From: Streptobacillus canis
GTDB taxonomy: Bacteria > Fusobacteriota > Fusobacteriia > Fusobacteriales > Leptotrichiaceae
Direction of reading: 5' to 3'
Length of the DNA stretch: 64,000 nucleotides
NCBI RefSeq assembly: GCF_009733925.1
Contig: NZ_WOEI01000002.1
Span: 62,001 to 126,000 of the forward strand
The notes under the pieces are model-generated. The model saw only the letters and a list, made by a program, of their open reading frames with translations, did not search any database and had not been told where the DNA came from. The translations under genes were made by a program, and so were the position numbers. Positions 34,832 through 43,787 of the stretch are shown here, piece by piece (the stretch's first letter is position 1; every line of letters starts with the position of its first letter).

Positions 34832-35815
34832 ATGAAAAAGAATTTAACAATATTTTTAATATTATTAGCATTAGTTTCTTGTGGAACTAAAACAATGACA
34901 GAAATAGAAGGAAATAAAATAGTAAGAGTAGATAATACATATTACTTACACTATAACGATACAGTTATTAAATTAACTGAAGATACATATATTACAAAAG
35001 ACAAAAAAGTTGGAGATTACTTCAAAGGCTCATTCTTTAGTAATGAAGAAGATGATTTCTTAGTTGATTTAAAGAAATACTTCCCACATGGATTTAATGG
35101 AATACAAGAAGGAGAAGCTCCAAAGAGCTTTTCTGAAATGCCGTTATTATCTTTAGGAGAAAAGAAAATAATAGATGCAATAGCATTATCAAAAGATTTA
35201 TCAAGCAAAAATCCAGATCTTTTAATTGCTAAAGATGAAACTAAAGATGAAGAGAAAAAAGAAGAAAATAAAGCTGAAGTTAAAGAAGTTAATTTAACTG
35301 GTAAAAAATTAGCCATATTAAATGCTAATGGTATAGATGGTTATGCAAGAAGATTAGGAGAGAGCTTAAAAGCAACTTTAGGAGTAGAAGCTTTATCTGA
35401 AAATTATGGTAAATCAGAAAACTTAACTTATGTAATTAACCATAAATTAAGTCCTGAAGAATTAGATAAATTAGTAAATACTTTAAATATTAAATATATT
35501 AAAGTGCAAAACAATCCAGATTTAAAAGCAGATCAAGATGTAGTATTAATTACAGGTAATGATGCAAATGTTAACTATGCTATAGAAATCTTATCTAAAG
35601 GTGGATTAAAAGATGTAGAAAATATGTTAACAGGATATACTGTAACAACTAAAACTGAAGCTAAATACAATAATGAAGATATTAAAGATGAAACTATTAT
35701 CATGTATAATCCAGAAGATGTATTTATAGCTAAAAAAGTATTAGGATTATTACCTAATGCAACATTAAAAGAAAATGCAAGCATAAGTGGAAAATTAATA
35801 ATAACAACTAAATAA
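34832..35815 (+). CDS. Lipoprotein with LytR_C-like domains
   Basis: A 327-residue lipoprotein (lipobox LVSC, Cys17). An N-terminal part of about 120 residues is followed by an acidic/lysine linker (about 130-150) and a segment beginning KKLAILNANGIDGYARRLGESL, which resembles the LytR_C domain (pattern V-x-V-L-N-G-x-G-x-x-G-x-A). A second, weaker copy seems to follow near 285-327 (IIMYNPEDVFIAKKVLGLL). Proteins of this type are found with LytR-CpsA-Psr wall ligases. The neighbour rsfS is next to a LytR-type gene in many Clostridia, so this may be a reduced version of that arrangement (inference). It may contribute to cell wall assembly. Confidence 0.6.
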   Translation: MKKNLTIFLILLALVSCGTKTMTEIEGNKIVRVDNTYYLHYNDTVIKLTEDTYITKDKKVGDYFKGSFFSNEEDDFLVDLKKYFPHGFNGIQEGEAPKSFSEMPLLSLGEKKIIDAIALSKDLSSKNPDLLIAKDETKDEEKKEENKAEVKEVNLTGKKLAILNANGIDGYARRLGESLKATLGVEALSENYGKSENLTYVINHKLSPEELDKLVNTLNIKYIKVQNNPDLKADQDVVLITGNDANVNYAIEILSKGGLKDVENMLTGYTVTTKTEAKYNNEDIKDETIIMYNPEDVFIAKKVLGLLPNATLKENASISGKLIITTK

Positions 35816-35823
35816 GGAGAAAT

Positions 35824-36129
35824 ATGGAAGACATAGTAAAAGTAGTAATAGATGCAATAGAAGATAAAAAAGGACTAGATATTAAAGTTTATGATTTAAG
35901 AGGAAAATCACCTTTCTTTGATTACTCTATACTTTGTACAGGATCATCAACTAGAAACGTTGATGCTATAGTTCAAGAATTAAAGAAAGCTATGCCAGTA
36001 GTTAAAGGTATAGAAGGACAAGAAGAAGCAAACTGGGTATTAATTGATGGTGGAGATGTACTTGTAAGCGTATTTACAAGAGATGCTAGAAATTATTACA
36101 AATTAGACGAATTTTATGAAAGTGTTTAA
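35824..36129 (+). CDS. rsfS: Ribosomal silencing factor RsfS
   Basis: A 101-residue RsfS/YbeB protein. It binds ribosomal protein uL14 on the 50S subunit and blocks joining with 30S during starvation or stationary phase. Characteristic segments are VYDLRGKSPFFDYSILCTGSS, the GIEGQEEANWVLIDGGDVLVSVF region and the C-terminal ARNYYKLDEFY. Length and motif order are standard. AAGGAG precedes the ATG. The stop lies five bases before mrdA. Confidence 0.95.
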   Translation: MEDIVKVVIDAIEDKKGLDIKVYDLRGKSPFFDYSILCTGSSTRNVDAIVQELKKAMPVVKGIEGQEEANWVLIDGGDVLVSVFTRDARNYYKLDEFYESV

Positions 36130-36134
36130 AAATA

Positions 36135-38009
36135 ATGAGAATATTAGATATAGAGGATAAGAGTAAAAGAGCTTCAGCTTTTCTATTCATAGTATTTCTA
36201 ATATTTTTGGGATTAGTTTTAAGACTATATAACTTACAGATAACAAATAGTAATCTTTATCAAAATAGAGCAGCTAGAAACAGTTTAAGAACAAATACTA
36301 TTAAGCCTGTTAGAGGAAAAATTTATGATAAGGATGGAGAACTTCTAGTAAGTAATACTACAGGTTATCATCTAATACATAAGGAAAGCCAAAATATCTC
36401 TCAGGATGAGGCTGAATTACTTAAAAAAGTATATGGAAAAACAGATGCTGAAAGAGAACAAATGTTTTCTAATTTAGGTAAGAAGTCAAAGGCTAAACTA
36501 GAAGAAATATATTTAGATAGTTTAGATATGATGAAATTAACTAATATAGAATACGATGATATTATAAACAAATTCTATAAAGTGCTTCCTATAGGATTTG
36601 ATAAAGTAATTATTATAGATGAAGATTTAGATTCAGAAAGTGCTCTTGTAGGTGTTGAAAAAATAACTAATCCACGTATAGATATTTTAGAATATGATAA
36701 GAGATATTATCATAAACATGAGATAGCATCTCATGTGATAGGAAATGTTAAGCTTATTAGTGAAAAAGAGTATGAAGAACTAAAAGATAAAGGTTTTGAA
36801 AAAGATGACCTTGTAGGTAAAGATGGAATAGAAAAAACATATAATGTGGAACTTAAAGGAAGTTCTGGTAAAGAATTTGTTGAAGTAGATGCAAGAGGTA
36901 ATGTACTTAATAAACTAGATGAAGAAAAAGCAGTACCAGGGAAAAATATTTATCTTTCAATAGATTATGATTTACAACAATATATGACTGATAATTTTAA
37001 AGGTAAAATAGGTACATTTATAGCAATTGACGTAAAAACTGGTAAGGTACTAACATATGTTAGTTATCCTGAAGTGGATTTAAATGTATTAAGCTCAAGA
37101 ATAAGTAAAACTGATTGGGATAATTTGTTAAATTCACCTAAGAGACCTTTATTAAATAGAGGTATAGCAGGATTATTCCCGCCAGGATCTACAGCAAAAA
37201 TTGCAAGTGGATTAGCAATTATAGAAAATGGAATTTCACCATATGATACTATGTATTCAAACGGAGAATTTACATATGGTAAAGTAACATTTAGAGATTC
37301 AAATAGAAGTGGACATGGAGTGACTAATTTCTTTAAAGCTATAGCTGAATCAGTAAATACATATTATTACCAAAATATATTAAGAATTAATAGAGATAAA
37401 TATTTTGAAGTAGCAAAAGATTTTGGTATAGGAGAATTAACAGAAGTTGATCTTCCAGGTGAAGTTGCTGGAGTATTACCTACACCAGAATGGAAGAAGA
37501 AAAAATTTAAATCTGCCATAGATCAAAAATGGTTACCTGGAGATTTAATCAATATGTCTATAGGACAAGGATATATGCTTATGACTCCAATGCAAGTATT
37601 GATGATGTATCAAGCAGTTGCTAATGATGGAGTAATGGTTAAACCTACTTTTGTTGACTATTTTGAAACAGCAGATGGAATAAAAGAAACTAAAGAAACA
37701 GAAGTTTTAAGAAAATTAAATATTAAAGATGAAAATATTAAGAATATGCAAAAAGCTTTAAGAATGACAGTTACAGAAGGTACTGCAAAAGCTTTAAACT
37801 CACTTCCAGTGCCAGTTTCTGCAAAAACAGGAACAGCACAAAATAGGAATGAAGCCCATCACTCATGGATGGCAGGATATTTCCCTAGTGATAATCCTCA
37901 AATAGCCTTTGTTGCTCTTGTTGAGCAAGGAGGATATGGAGCAGTAGAAGCAGGAGGAAGAGTTTACGAATTCATTTCTAAATATTATGAATTAAAAGGA
38001 GTAAATTAA
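36135..38009 (+). CDS. mrdA: Penicillin-binding protein 2 (rod-shape transpeptidase)
   Basis: A 624-residue monofunctional class B PBP. It has one N-terminal membrane anchor (about 15-35), a dimerisation domain with RNSLRTNTIKPVRGKIYD, and a transpeptidase domain with SxxK as PGSTAKIA (Ser near 352), SxN as ESVNTYY (near 405) and KTGTAQ (near 562). It cross-links lateral wall peptidoglycan with RodA and MreB partners, which are not in this window. Members of this group fix rod shape. It starts five bases after rsfS without a strong RBS and ends overlapping rsmG (TAATG). Confidence 0.92.
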   Translation: MRILDIEDKSKRASAFLFIVFLIFLGLVLRLYNLQITNSNLYQNRAARNSLRTNTIKPVRGKIYDKDGELLVSNTTGYHLIHKESQNISQDEAELLKKVYGKTDAEREQMFSNLGKKSKAKLEEIYLDSLDMMKLTNIEYDDIINKFYKVLPIGFDKVIIIDEDLDSESALVGVEKITNPRIDILEYDKRYYHKHEIASHVIGNVKLISEKEYEELKDKGFEKDDLVGKDGIEKTYNVELKGSSGKEFVEVDARGNVLNKLDEEKAVPGKNIYLSIDYDLQQYMTDNFKGKIGTFIAIDVKTGKVLTYVSYPEVDLNVLSSRISKTDWDNLLNSPKRPLLNRGIAGLFPPGSTAKIASGLAIIENGISPYDTMYSNGEFTYGKVTFRDSNRSGHGVTNFFKAIAESVNTYYYQNILRINRDKYFEVAKDFGIGELTEVDLPGEVAGVLPTPEWKKKKFKSAIDQKWLPGDLINMSIGQGYMLMTPMQVLMMYQAVANDGVMVKPTFVDYFETADGIKETKETEVLRKLNIKDENIKNMQKALRMTVTEGTAKALNSLPVPVSAKTGTAQNRNEAHHSWMAGYFPSDNPQIAFVALVEQGGYGAVEAGGRVYEFISKYYELKGVN

Positions 38010-38704
38010 TGAAAGAACATTTTATTAATCTCTTAAAATTATCAGATATACCAATGTCTGATGATATACTTGATAAATTAATGATATATCTTGAAATGCT
38101 TATAGAAAAAAATAAGGTGATGAATCTTACAGCTATAAGAGATGAAAAGGATATGATAGAAAAGCATTTTATAGATGCCCTATTACTTACTAAAGTAATA
38201 AAAGAAGATGAAAAGAAATTAATAGACTTAGGAACAGGTGCTGGATTTCCAGGACTTGTTCTTGCTATATATTATCCAGAAAAAAATTTCTTACTTGTTG
38301 ATTCAGTAAAGAAAAAAGTTGCATTCTTAGTTGAGGTTATAGAAGCTTTAAATCTTAAGAATGTTAAAACTAGTAGTGAAAGAGCTGAAGAGATAGTTAA
38401 GAAATATAGAGAAAAATTTGATACGGCACTTTGTAGAGGTGTTGCAAACTTAAGAATAATACTTGAATATATGATACCATTTGTTAAAAGTGGTGGAAGA
38501 TTCCTACCTCAAAAACTTAATTTAAATGAAGTAGAAGAATCTAGTAATGCTCTTAAAGTTTTAAACTCAACTATAGAACAAATACATAAATTTAATTTGC
38601 CATTATGTCAAGATGAGAGAATCATACTTGAAATAAAGAAGAATAACAAAACAAGCCTGGAATATCCAAGAGCAGTAGGAGTACCAAGTAAAAAACCGTT
38701 ATAA
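38009..38704 (+). CDS. rsmG: 16S rRNA (guanine-527-N7)-methyltransferase RsmG
   Basis: A 231-residue SAM-dependent methyltransferase (formerly GidB) that methylates G527 of 16S rRNA; loss of it gives low-level streptomycin resistance in other bacteria. Motifs: MNLTAIRDEKDMIEKHFIDALL, the SAM-binding LIDLGTGAGFPGLVLAI and SSERAEEI, then ALCRGVANLRIILEY. It overlaps mrdA by one base, and tamB starts 13 bases after its stop. The length matches the family. Confidence 0.95.
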   Translation: MKEHFINLLKLSDIPMSDDILDKLMIYLEMLIEKNKVMNLTAIRDEKDMIEKHFIDALLLTKVIKEDEKKLIDLGTGAGFPGLVLAIYYPEKNFLLVDSVKKKVAFLVEVIEALNLKNVKTSSERAEEIVKKYREKFDTALCRGVANLRIILEYMIPFVKSGGRFLPQKLNLNEVEESSNALKVLNSTIEQIHKFNLPLCQDERIILEIKKNNKTSLEYPRAVGVPSKKPL

Positions 38705-38717
38705 GGAGGTCTGAACT

Positions 38718-41700
38718 ATGAATTACAAAGGATTAAAAAGAAGTTTATCTGTAATGTTACCACTATCTTTACTTGTAGTTGGTGCAAAAAGTTATGTTAA
38801 TACAGATATGTTTGAGTCACATTTAAAATCCTTATTAAATAATGTATTTAAAATAAAAGTAGATTATTCAGACTTAAAATTAAATGGTTTATCTGAAGTT
38901 GAAATAAAAGATTTAAGACTTCAAACTCAAGATGGTATAGAAGTAATAGCAGTTGATTTAGCAAAAGCTAAAATTAACCTATTTACACCTACTAGAATAT
39001 CAGACGTAGAATTAATTAGGGGTAAAGTATTACTTGAAAGAAATGATAATAAGATAAATCTTGAAAATATTTTACCAGAACAAAAGAAAACAGATTATAG
39101 AAGATTATCTTCAATTAATAATCTTGTATTCAAAGATGTTACACTTACATTTAGAGATAATACTTTTAGTAGACCTATAGAAAAAATAATTAAGGATGTA
39201 GACGGGTATTTAATTAATAGCTTACAAACATCACTTGATTTAGAAGCAGTAGGTACTACTGATGGAAATAACATTAAAGATGGAGAACAAATAAAAATAA
39301 ATATTAAACTAGATTCAAATCAAGATAAAAATGTTTTTGATTTATTCTCTAATAAAGCTTATGAAGAACAAAAGAAAGAAAAAATAAAGTTCAATTTTGA
39401 CTTTAGAAATGTTGATGTGACTAAAGACCTTTTCCAATATGTGCCTATAGAAAATATTGTTTCAGTACAAAAAGGAAAGGTTAATGGTTTACTTGAAATA
39501 GCTGAAAATGATGATAAAAAACTTGAATTTTATGGAAAATTAGATATTAAAGAAGCTGATGTTAAATATTCAGACTATAAAGATATAATTAGAAATGCAA
39601 ATAGTACTGTAAGATTTAATAAATATGATATAGATCTTAATGGAAATGCAAAAGTAGATGATGGAAATCTTGATTTGGGTATTAAATTTAATGTAGATAA
39701 TAATAAGCTAAATGTAAAAGCAAAAGTAGATGATGTATATTATTCTACTTTAAAGAAATATTCATTAATAGAAAAAATGAATATAGATGGTAAATCAGAT
39801 AAAGTATTTGGAGATATAGATTTAGAAATAGCTTTAAAAGATAAAGAATTTGATATTGAAAAATTTGATGGTAAGGTTAAAACTAAATACTTAAATGCTT
39901 TTGGTAGTGATTTTACTAATGTAGATTTAAACTTTAAATTAAAAGAAAAGAATATAATAAATATTGATGCTAAAAATTTAAATTTAAGCAAAAAAATAGA
40001 TGATGAGATAGAACTTGATGAATTAATAAATGCAGATTTTGATTTAAATGTAAAAAATATTACAGGTAAAGGTAAATTTGATATACAAAATAGAAGTAAA
40101 TTTATTAACCTGAATAAAATAAATGGGGATGTTGAAGTTAAGGAAAACAAAGATGTAGTGGTTAACTTTAATGAGAATAATATATCAGGAAAACTTGCAT
40201 ATGATAATAAAAATGAGCAAGTAAAGGTATCAACTAAGGCTAAAGCATCAATTAATGTTAAATATAAAGGTAATGACCTTGATATTAAAGCAAATGTAAA
40301 TAATCTAACTTATTCACTTGAGAAAAAAGATTTTGTGGGTGGAAATGCAGATGTATTTGCAAAATCTAATGATAGAAAATATTTTAATGATTTAGATGTA
40401 AAATTAGATGTTAAAAATGGTGTATATAATATTAATGCTAATGCAAGAACTGATGAAGGTAATGTAAGTATTAACAGTCATAGTTGTAAAGCATTAAATC
40501 ATGCATATACTTTGCATGGACATAATTTTGATTTAATAGCATATATGAAAAAATTAGGAATAAAAAATCTAGATGATGTAGAGGGACAAAGACAAAATTT
40601 CATAGCCAATATATTAGCTAAAAATCTTAAAAATGCTCTGATGTTATCATTAGATGTAAATAATCCAATTAATATTAAATATAAAGAGAATAAATTAGGT
40701 ATAAAACCTAAACTTAAAAATGTAATATATGATTTTAAAGCAAGAACTGTAACATCAGGAGATATAGACTTAGGTGTTAATGGTGATGGAAGTATATTTG
40801 ATAATGTACATGCTAATGTAAATATTGGTAAAAATGGATATAAAGTAAATTCTATAGTTAGTATAAAAGATGGTAAGTTATCTATATCTGGAAATACTAC
40901 AAAAGATTTCTTACATTCATATAACATAACAGGAGAAAAGGTTGATATATTAGAAATTGGAAAAGGTTTAGGATATGTCAATAAAGATATAGAAGAAACT
41001 ATGCCACTTGACTTTACTACTAAAGTTAATGGAGGTTTTGATAATTTAACAGGGGATATTCATATTACAAGTCCTTATGGTGGATATATAGCTGAATATG
41101 AAAACCTAGTTTTAGATGGTAAGATTAATAATCTAAAAGAATTTGATATGGATTTAGATTTAAATATGGATGAATTATGGATTAAATATCAAAGATTCTT
41201 AGATGTTAAATCTAAAGTTAAAATTAGAAAAGAAGATATAGAAGTTGAAGAATTTGGTAATGATAAACTTAAAGTTAAAGGTACATATAACCTAAATAGT
41301 AGAGAGGTTGATTTAAAATCTAACTTAAATGCATATAATATCTACTCAACTTTTGGACCTGATATAGATTTATTAGTTAATAACTTAAACTTTAATGTTA
41401 ATGGGCCTATAGATGATTTAAATGGTAATATTTCTGTTGAAAAATCACCGGTATTATTAAATAAAAAGCAAATATCTGATTTTGTAATGAATGGTAATAT
41501 AGTAAATAACAAAGTTAACTTAAATGAGATGAAAGTTAGAGACTATAACATAAGTGGATATTATGATATTAGAGAGAAAAACTATGATATTAATGTAGCT
41601 CTTAAAGAAGATAATATTCAAGAGCTAATAGATATTAATGATTTAAAACTTAATGTAAATTCTAATCTAAATCTTAAGGGAACATTTGAAAATACAGATA

Positions 41701-43721
41701 TTACAGGTAGATTAGATATAGATAATTTAAGCTATAAAGAATACAAAATACCTAAGATATATTTAGATTTAAATCATAAAAATACAGATATATTTAATGT
41801 AACTAAGACAGGTATATTAGATATTAACAGTTTTGAAATAAAAGACGGTAATAACAAAGAAGTATTTAAGTTTAATGATAGTTTTGATCTAGCTAACTTA
41901 AATATAGACTATAACATAAATAATAAAGAAATAGATTTAGAAAAGATAACTATATTAAATCCTGAAACATATAAAGGTAAATTAATCCTTGATTTAATAC
42001 TAAGACATAATCAAGCAGAAACATTTGGATCTTTAAATGTTAAGAGTGATAATTTAGCATTAAATAATTTAAAAGTAACAGATGTTAATTTAGATGTGCA
42101 AGGAAATGATAAAGGTATAAATATTTCTGAGGCATACTTAGAATATGAAAATAATCCATTCCTATTAGATGGATATGCTTCATATCCATTAAATGACTAT
42201 AATTTCAATCTATTAGCTAATGATTTTAACTTAAAATTCTTAGAAATTAGTGATAAAATTAAAGAGTCTAGCGGTATAGCTAATTTAAATCTATACTTGA
42301 AGAAAAATTTAGTACAAGGTAATATTAATATAGATAATTTCTCACTTAAAACTACAGATGATATTGCTAACTTAAATAGAATAAATGCAGATATAGATCT
42401 TAAGAATAAGACTATTACATTAAATGGTTTAAGTGGTAATGCAAATGGTGGAAACTTCAGTATTTTAGGTAAGTTAGATTTACCAGAAATTGCTGATGAT
42501 TTCGTAACATCTAAGAAACTTAAGATGGGACCTATAGAAGTAAATACTAAGATGGATAATGTAAATCTTAAATATGCAGGAAATAATTTAAGAGTTACAA
42601 GTGATGTTAAGATAGAAAATAATAAGATATTTGGTAATGTAATATTAAACGATGGAAATATTGTAAATATAGCTCCATTTATTAATAACAATACACAAAG
42701 CTCTAAGACTAAGTTAACTAATGTTAATGACTACTTCACAGAACTTAAGAATCAAATAATAAAAAATGTAATTAATCAACACATCTTAGATGTGTCACTT
42801 GAAACTGAAAAAGATATTAATATCAATATTCCATCAGTAGCAGGGGTAGTTAAAGACATTAAAGGAAGTGCTTTTGGAAATGCTAGAGTTGCATTTGATA
42901 GATCTAATTTATCAGTATACTCTGATTTAAGTGTAAACAAAGGAGAATTTGTATTAAATGGGCATAAATTTAAAGTTGAAGAAGCTGTTGTTAAGTTCCC
43001 AGGAAGCTTAGATCCTAGTATAGACTTTAAAGCATATACTAATGTTGGTGGAGATAATATACAAGTTAAAATAACAGGAACACTTAATAATAAAGTTATT
43101 GAACTTAGTTCAGAGCAAGGGAAAGATACTAATGAAATATTAGGAATTATTGCTTTTGATGAAGAAGGTGGAGTAATAGATATTGAAAAGATTAAAGCTT
43201 CTAATATAGTTGGTAAAGCATTCTCATCAGCTTTAAATAACTTATTATTCTCAGCATTTACGAATAAAGTAAGTTCAACTTTAGGAATTAATGATTTTAA
43301 GATTAAAGCTAACTTTGATGCTAAAAATAGTTTAGAATTTACTGATATAATAAACAATACGACTACAACTTTCTATATCAATGACCAATTCTTTGATATT
43401 AGTAATCTTTATTGGAATGCTGAACTTACAGTTCCATTTGATTTAAAAATAGATAGTATTAAGAATAAACTTAAATATAATCTATGGTTAAATTACTTCT
43501 TGAAAAAAGGAATATCTACTACAGCAGGTATTAAGAGTCCTATAGATGTTTCTACAAGTAAGACAGGAAATGCAACGTTCTATACAGGGTTACAATATGA
43601 TAATAGATATGGAACATTTGTGGATATTGTTGATGATTTATCTACTTTATTTAAGAAAAGACAAGTACTTCAGAATAAAGAAAAAATAGAAAAAGAAGTT
43701 GATGTAAATATGAATAAGTAG
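38718..43721 (+). CDS. TamB-like outer-membrane assembly/lipid-transfer protein
   Basis: A 1667-residue protein anchored by one N-terminal helix (about 8-26), followed by a long run of repetitive beta-strand segments rich in D, N and K (for example repeats of VNxxxKxDxxxLN-type). The C-terminal 350 residues carry the TamB (DUF490) domain, with GNVILNDGNIVNI, SDLSVNKGEFVLNGHKFKV and AEVKFPGSLDPSIDFKAYT. AsmA/TamB proteins form periplasm-spanning grooves thought to move phospholipids between membranes and to aid outer-membrane protein assembly. The gene lies 66 bases upstream of bamA, matching the known tamB-bamA pairing. No TamA homologue is adjacent. Confidence 0.85.
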   Translation: MNYKGLKRSLSVMLPLSLLVVGAKSYVNTDMFESHLKSLLNNVFKIKVDYSDLKLNGLSEVEIKDLRLQTQDGIEVIAVDLAKAKINLFTPTRISDVELIRGKVLLERNDNKINLENILPEQKKTDYRRLSSINNLVFKDVTLTFRDNTFSRPIEKIIKDVDGYLINSLQTSLDLEAVGTTDGNNIKDGEQIKINIKLDSNQDKNVFDLFSNKAYEEQKKEKIKFNFDFRNVDVTKDLFQYVPIENIVSVQKGKVNGLLEIAENDDKKLEFYGKLDIKEADVKYSDYKDIIRNANSTVRFNKYDIDLNGNAKVDDGNLDLGIKFNVDNNKLNVKAKVDDVYYSTLKKYSLIEKMNIDGKSDKVFGDIDLEIALKDKEFDIEKFDGKVKTKYLNAFGSDFTNVDLNFKLKEKNIINIDAKNLNLSKKIDDEIELDELINADFDLNVKNITGKGKFDIQNRSKFINLNKINGDVEVKENKDVVVNFNENNISGKLAYDNKNEQVKVSTKAKASINVKYKGNDLDIKANVNNLTYSLEKKDFVGGNADVFAKSNDRKYFNDLDVKLDVKNGVYNINANARTDEGNVSINSHSCKALNHAYTLHGHNFDLIAYMKKLGIKNLDDVEGQRQNFIANILAKNLKNALMLSLDVNNPINIKYKENKLGIKPKLKNVIYDFKARTVTSGDIDLGVNGDGSIFDNVHANVNIGKNGYKVNSIVSIKDGKLSISGNTTKDFLHSYNITGEKVDILEIGKGLGYVNKDIEETMPLDFTTKVNGGFDNLTGDIHITSPYGGYIAEYENLVLDGKINNLKEFDMDLDLNMDELWIKYQRFLDVKSKVKIRKEDIEVEEFGNDKLKVKGTYNLNSREVDLKSNLNAYNIYSTFGPDIDLLVNNLNFNVNGPIDDLNGNISVEKSPVLLNKKQISDFVMNGNIVNNKVNLNEMKVRDYNISGYYDIREKNYDINVALKEDNIQELIDINDLKLNVNSNLNLKGTFENTDITGRLDIDNLSYKEYKIPKIYLDLNHKNTDIFNVTKTGILDINSFEIKDGNNKEVFKFNDSFDLANLNIDYNINNKEIDLEKITILNPETYKGKLILDLILRHNQAETFGSLNVKSDNLALNNLKVTDVNLDVQGNDKGINISEAYLEYENNPFLLDGYASYPLNDYNFNLLANDFNLKFLEISDKIKESSGIANLNLYLKKNLVQGNINIDNFSLKTTDDIANLNRINADIDLKNKTITLNGLSGNANGGNFSILGKLDLPEIADDFVTSKKLKMGPIEVNTKMDNVNLKYAGNNLRVTSDVKIENNKIFGNVILNDGNIVNIAPFINNNTQSSKTKLTNVNDYFTELKNQIIKNVINQHILDVSLETEKDININIPSVAGVVKDIKGSAFGNARVAFDRSNLSVYSDLSVNKGEFVLNGHKFKVEEAVVKFPGSLDPSIDFKAYTNVGGDNIQVKITGTLNNKVIELSSEQGKDTNEILGIIAFDEEGGVIDIEKIKASNIVGKAFSSALNNLLFSAFTNKVSSTLGINDFKIKANFDAKNSLEFTDIINNTTTTFYINDQFFDISNLYWNAELTVPFDLKIDSIKNKLKYNLWLNYFLKKGISTTAGIKSPIDVSTSKTGNATFYTGLQYDNRYGTFVDIVDDLSTLFKKRQVLQNKEKIEKEVDVNMNK

Positions 43722-43738
43722 AAAAAAATATAAAATTA

Positions 43739-43747
43739 TGATATAAT
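43739..43747 (+). promoter_or_regulatory. Extended -10 promoter of bamA
   Basis: TG at 43739-43740 followed after one base by TATAAT (43742-43747); no good -35 hexamer. It is 41 bases before the bamA ATG and could add to readthrough from tamB. Confidence 0.5.
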
Positions 43748-43787
43748 TACGTATGTATAAATTGATAAAAAAATAGGAGGACACTCT

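Noticed and set aside
39740-40981. Two minus-strand ORFs (136 and 160 codons) inside the TamB-like gene
   Set aside because: No RBS or promoter and hydrophobic low-complexity translations typical of antisense frames in AT-rich DNA.
42776-43357. 193-codon minus-strand ORF inside the TamB-like gene
   Set aside because: The long plus-strand frame has a clear domain and composition; this is a shadow caused by A-rich repetitive codons.
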